Shown here piece by piece: positions 31,170 through 31,272 of a stretch of DNA of 31,272 bases. Within the stretch, counting starts at the first letter, position 1. Each line of letters begins with the position of its first letter. Made by a program: the position numbers and the translations under genes. The DNA is from JAIVJM01 sp035761505 (lineage in GTDB: Bacteria > Acidobacteriota > Blastocatellia > Pyrinomonadales > Pyrinomonadaceae): positions 1 through 31,272 of the forward strand of contig DASTQX010000080.1 in NCBI GenBank assembly GCA_035761505.1. Direction: 5' to 3'. A model generated the notes under the pieces. The model saw only the letters and a list, made by a program, of their open reading frames with translations, made no database searches and was not told the DNA's origin.

Positions 31170-31272
31170 ATGCGCTGGTCACAATTCTTTATTCCGACGC
31201 TCCGCGACGACCCGGCTGACGCCGAGGTGATTTCGCACCGTTTGCTTCTGCGCGCGGGCTACATCCGCCAAC
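31170..31272 (+). CDS. proS: Prolyl-tRNA synthetase, N-terminal fragment
   Basis: The 34 visible residues start MRWSQFFIPTLRDDPADAEV and continue with SHRLLLRAGYIRQ, the distinctive opening of bacterial ProS. The window edge removes the rest. The enzyme charges tRNA-Pro. AAGGAG lies some 19 bases upstream of the ATG, rather far, so the precise start could vary. No T-box leader was recognised in the preceding 130 bases. Confidence 0.88.
   Translation, partial: MRWSQFFIPTLRDDPADAEVISHRLLLRAGYIRQ

Overview
The window is high-GC DNA with densely packed, mostly standard-looking genes. It suggests a Gram-negative soil-type bacterium, most likely an acidobacterium of the Blastocatellia/Pyrinomonas kind. 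That placement is inference. It rests on the two short type IV pilins with an FSLIELLIVVAIIGIIAAIAIPNLL-type N-terminus, the many sigma-54 regulators and hybrid kinases, the secreted M36 and S41 peptidases, and several secreted or anchored proteins I could only place as lineage-type hypotheticals. No rRNA, tRNA, CRISPR array, phage or insertion sequence was seen.

Layout. 1-1756 (-) is the N-terminal 585 residues of a secreted M36 (fungalysin-type) metalloprotease cut by the window edge. 2242-3471 (+) is a YcaQ/AlkZ-type DNA glycosylase. 3593-5470 (-) is a membrane hybrid histidine kinase. 5771-6544 (-) is a secreted protein made largely of 12-residue repeats, with a good sigma-70 promoter and a long leader. 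6984-8513 (-) is an HtrA/DegP protease.

8713-13314 (+) is a type IV pilus regulatory and structural block: a PilS-like kinase, a PilR-like sigma-54 activator, a near-consensus -24/-12 promoter with an upstream dyad, and two tandem pilins separated by a terminator-like hairpin. The piece after the second pilin still encodes a fragment with the DRYLYLPSIGF signature of TMTC-like membrane glycosyltransferases, so it looks like the remnant of a deleted gene. 13631-16497 (+) encodes an ABC-2 permease, a membrane-anchored TPR-like protein and an ABC ATPase.

16539-20625 (-) is a signalling run: a CheY-like receiver, an RsbRD_N-domain sensor, a two-PAS histidine kinase and a zinc-ribbon membrane protein translationally overlapping it. 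20850-22991 (+) pairs a small, degenerate kinase-like protein (possible Spo0B/ChpT-type phosphotransferase) with a second NtrC-type activator. A bidirectional terminator then separates it from a secreted 628-residue Ig-like protein (23113-24999, -), whose promoter carries an adjoining palindrome.

25269-29645 (-) holds QueD, a DinG-type Fe-S helicase, two tiny related acidic proteins and GlyA in one direction. An S41 peptidase (29865-30977, +) follows on the other side of a 22-bp tandem duplication. The window ends inside prolyl-tRNA synthetase. Long imperfect intergenic hairpins, each different in sequence, recur across the window.
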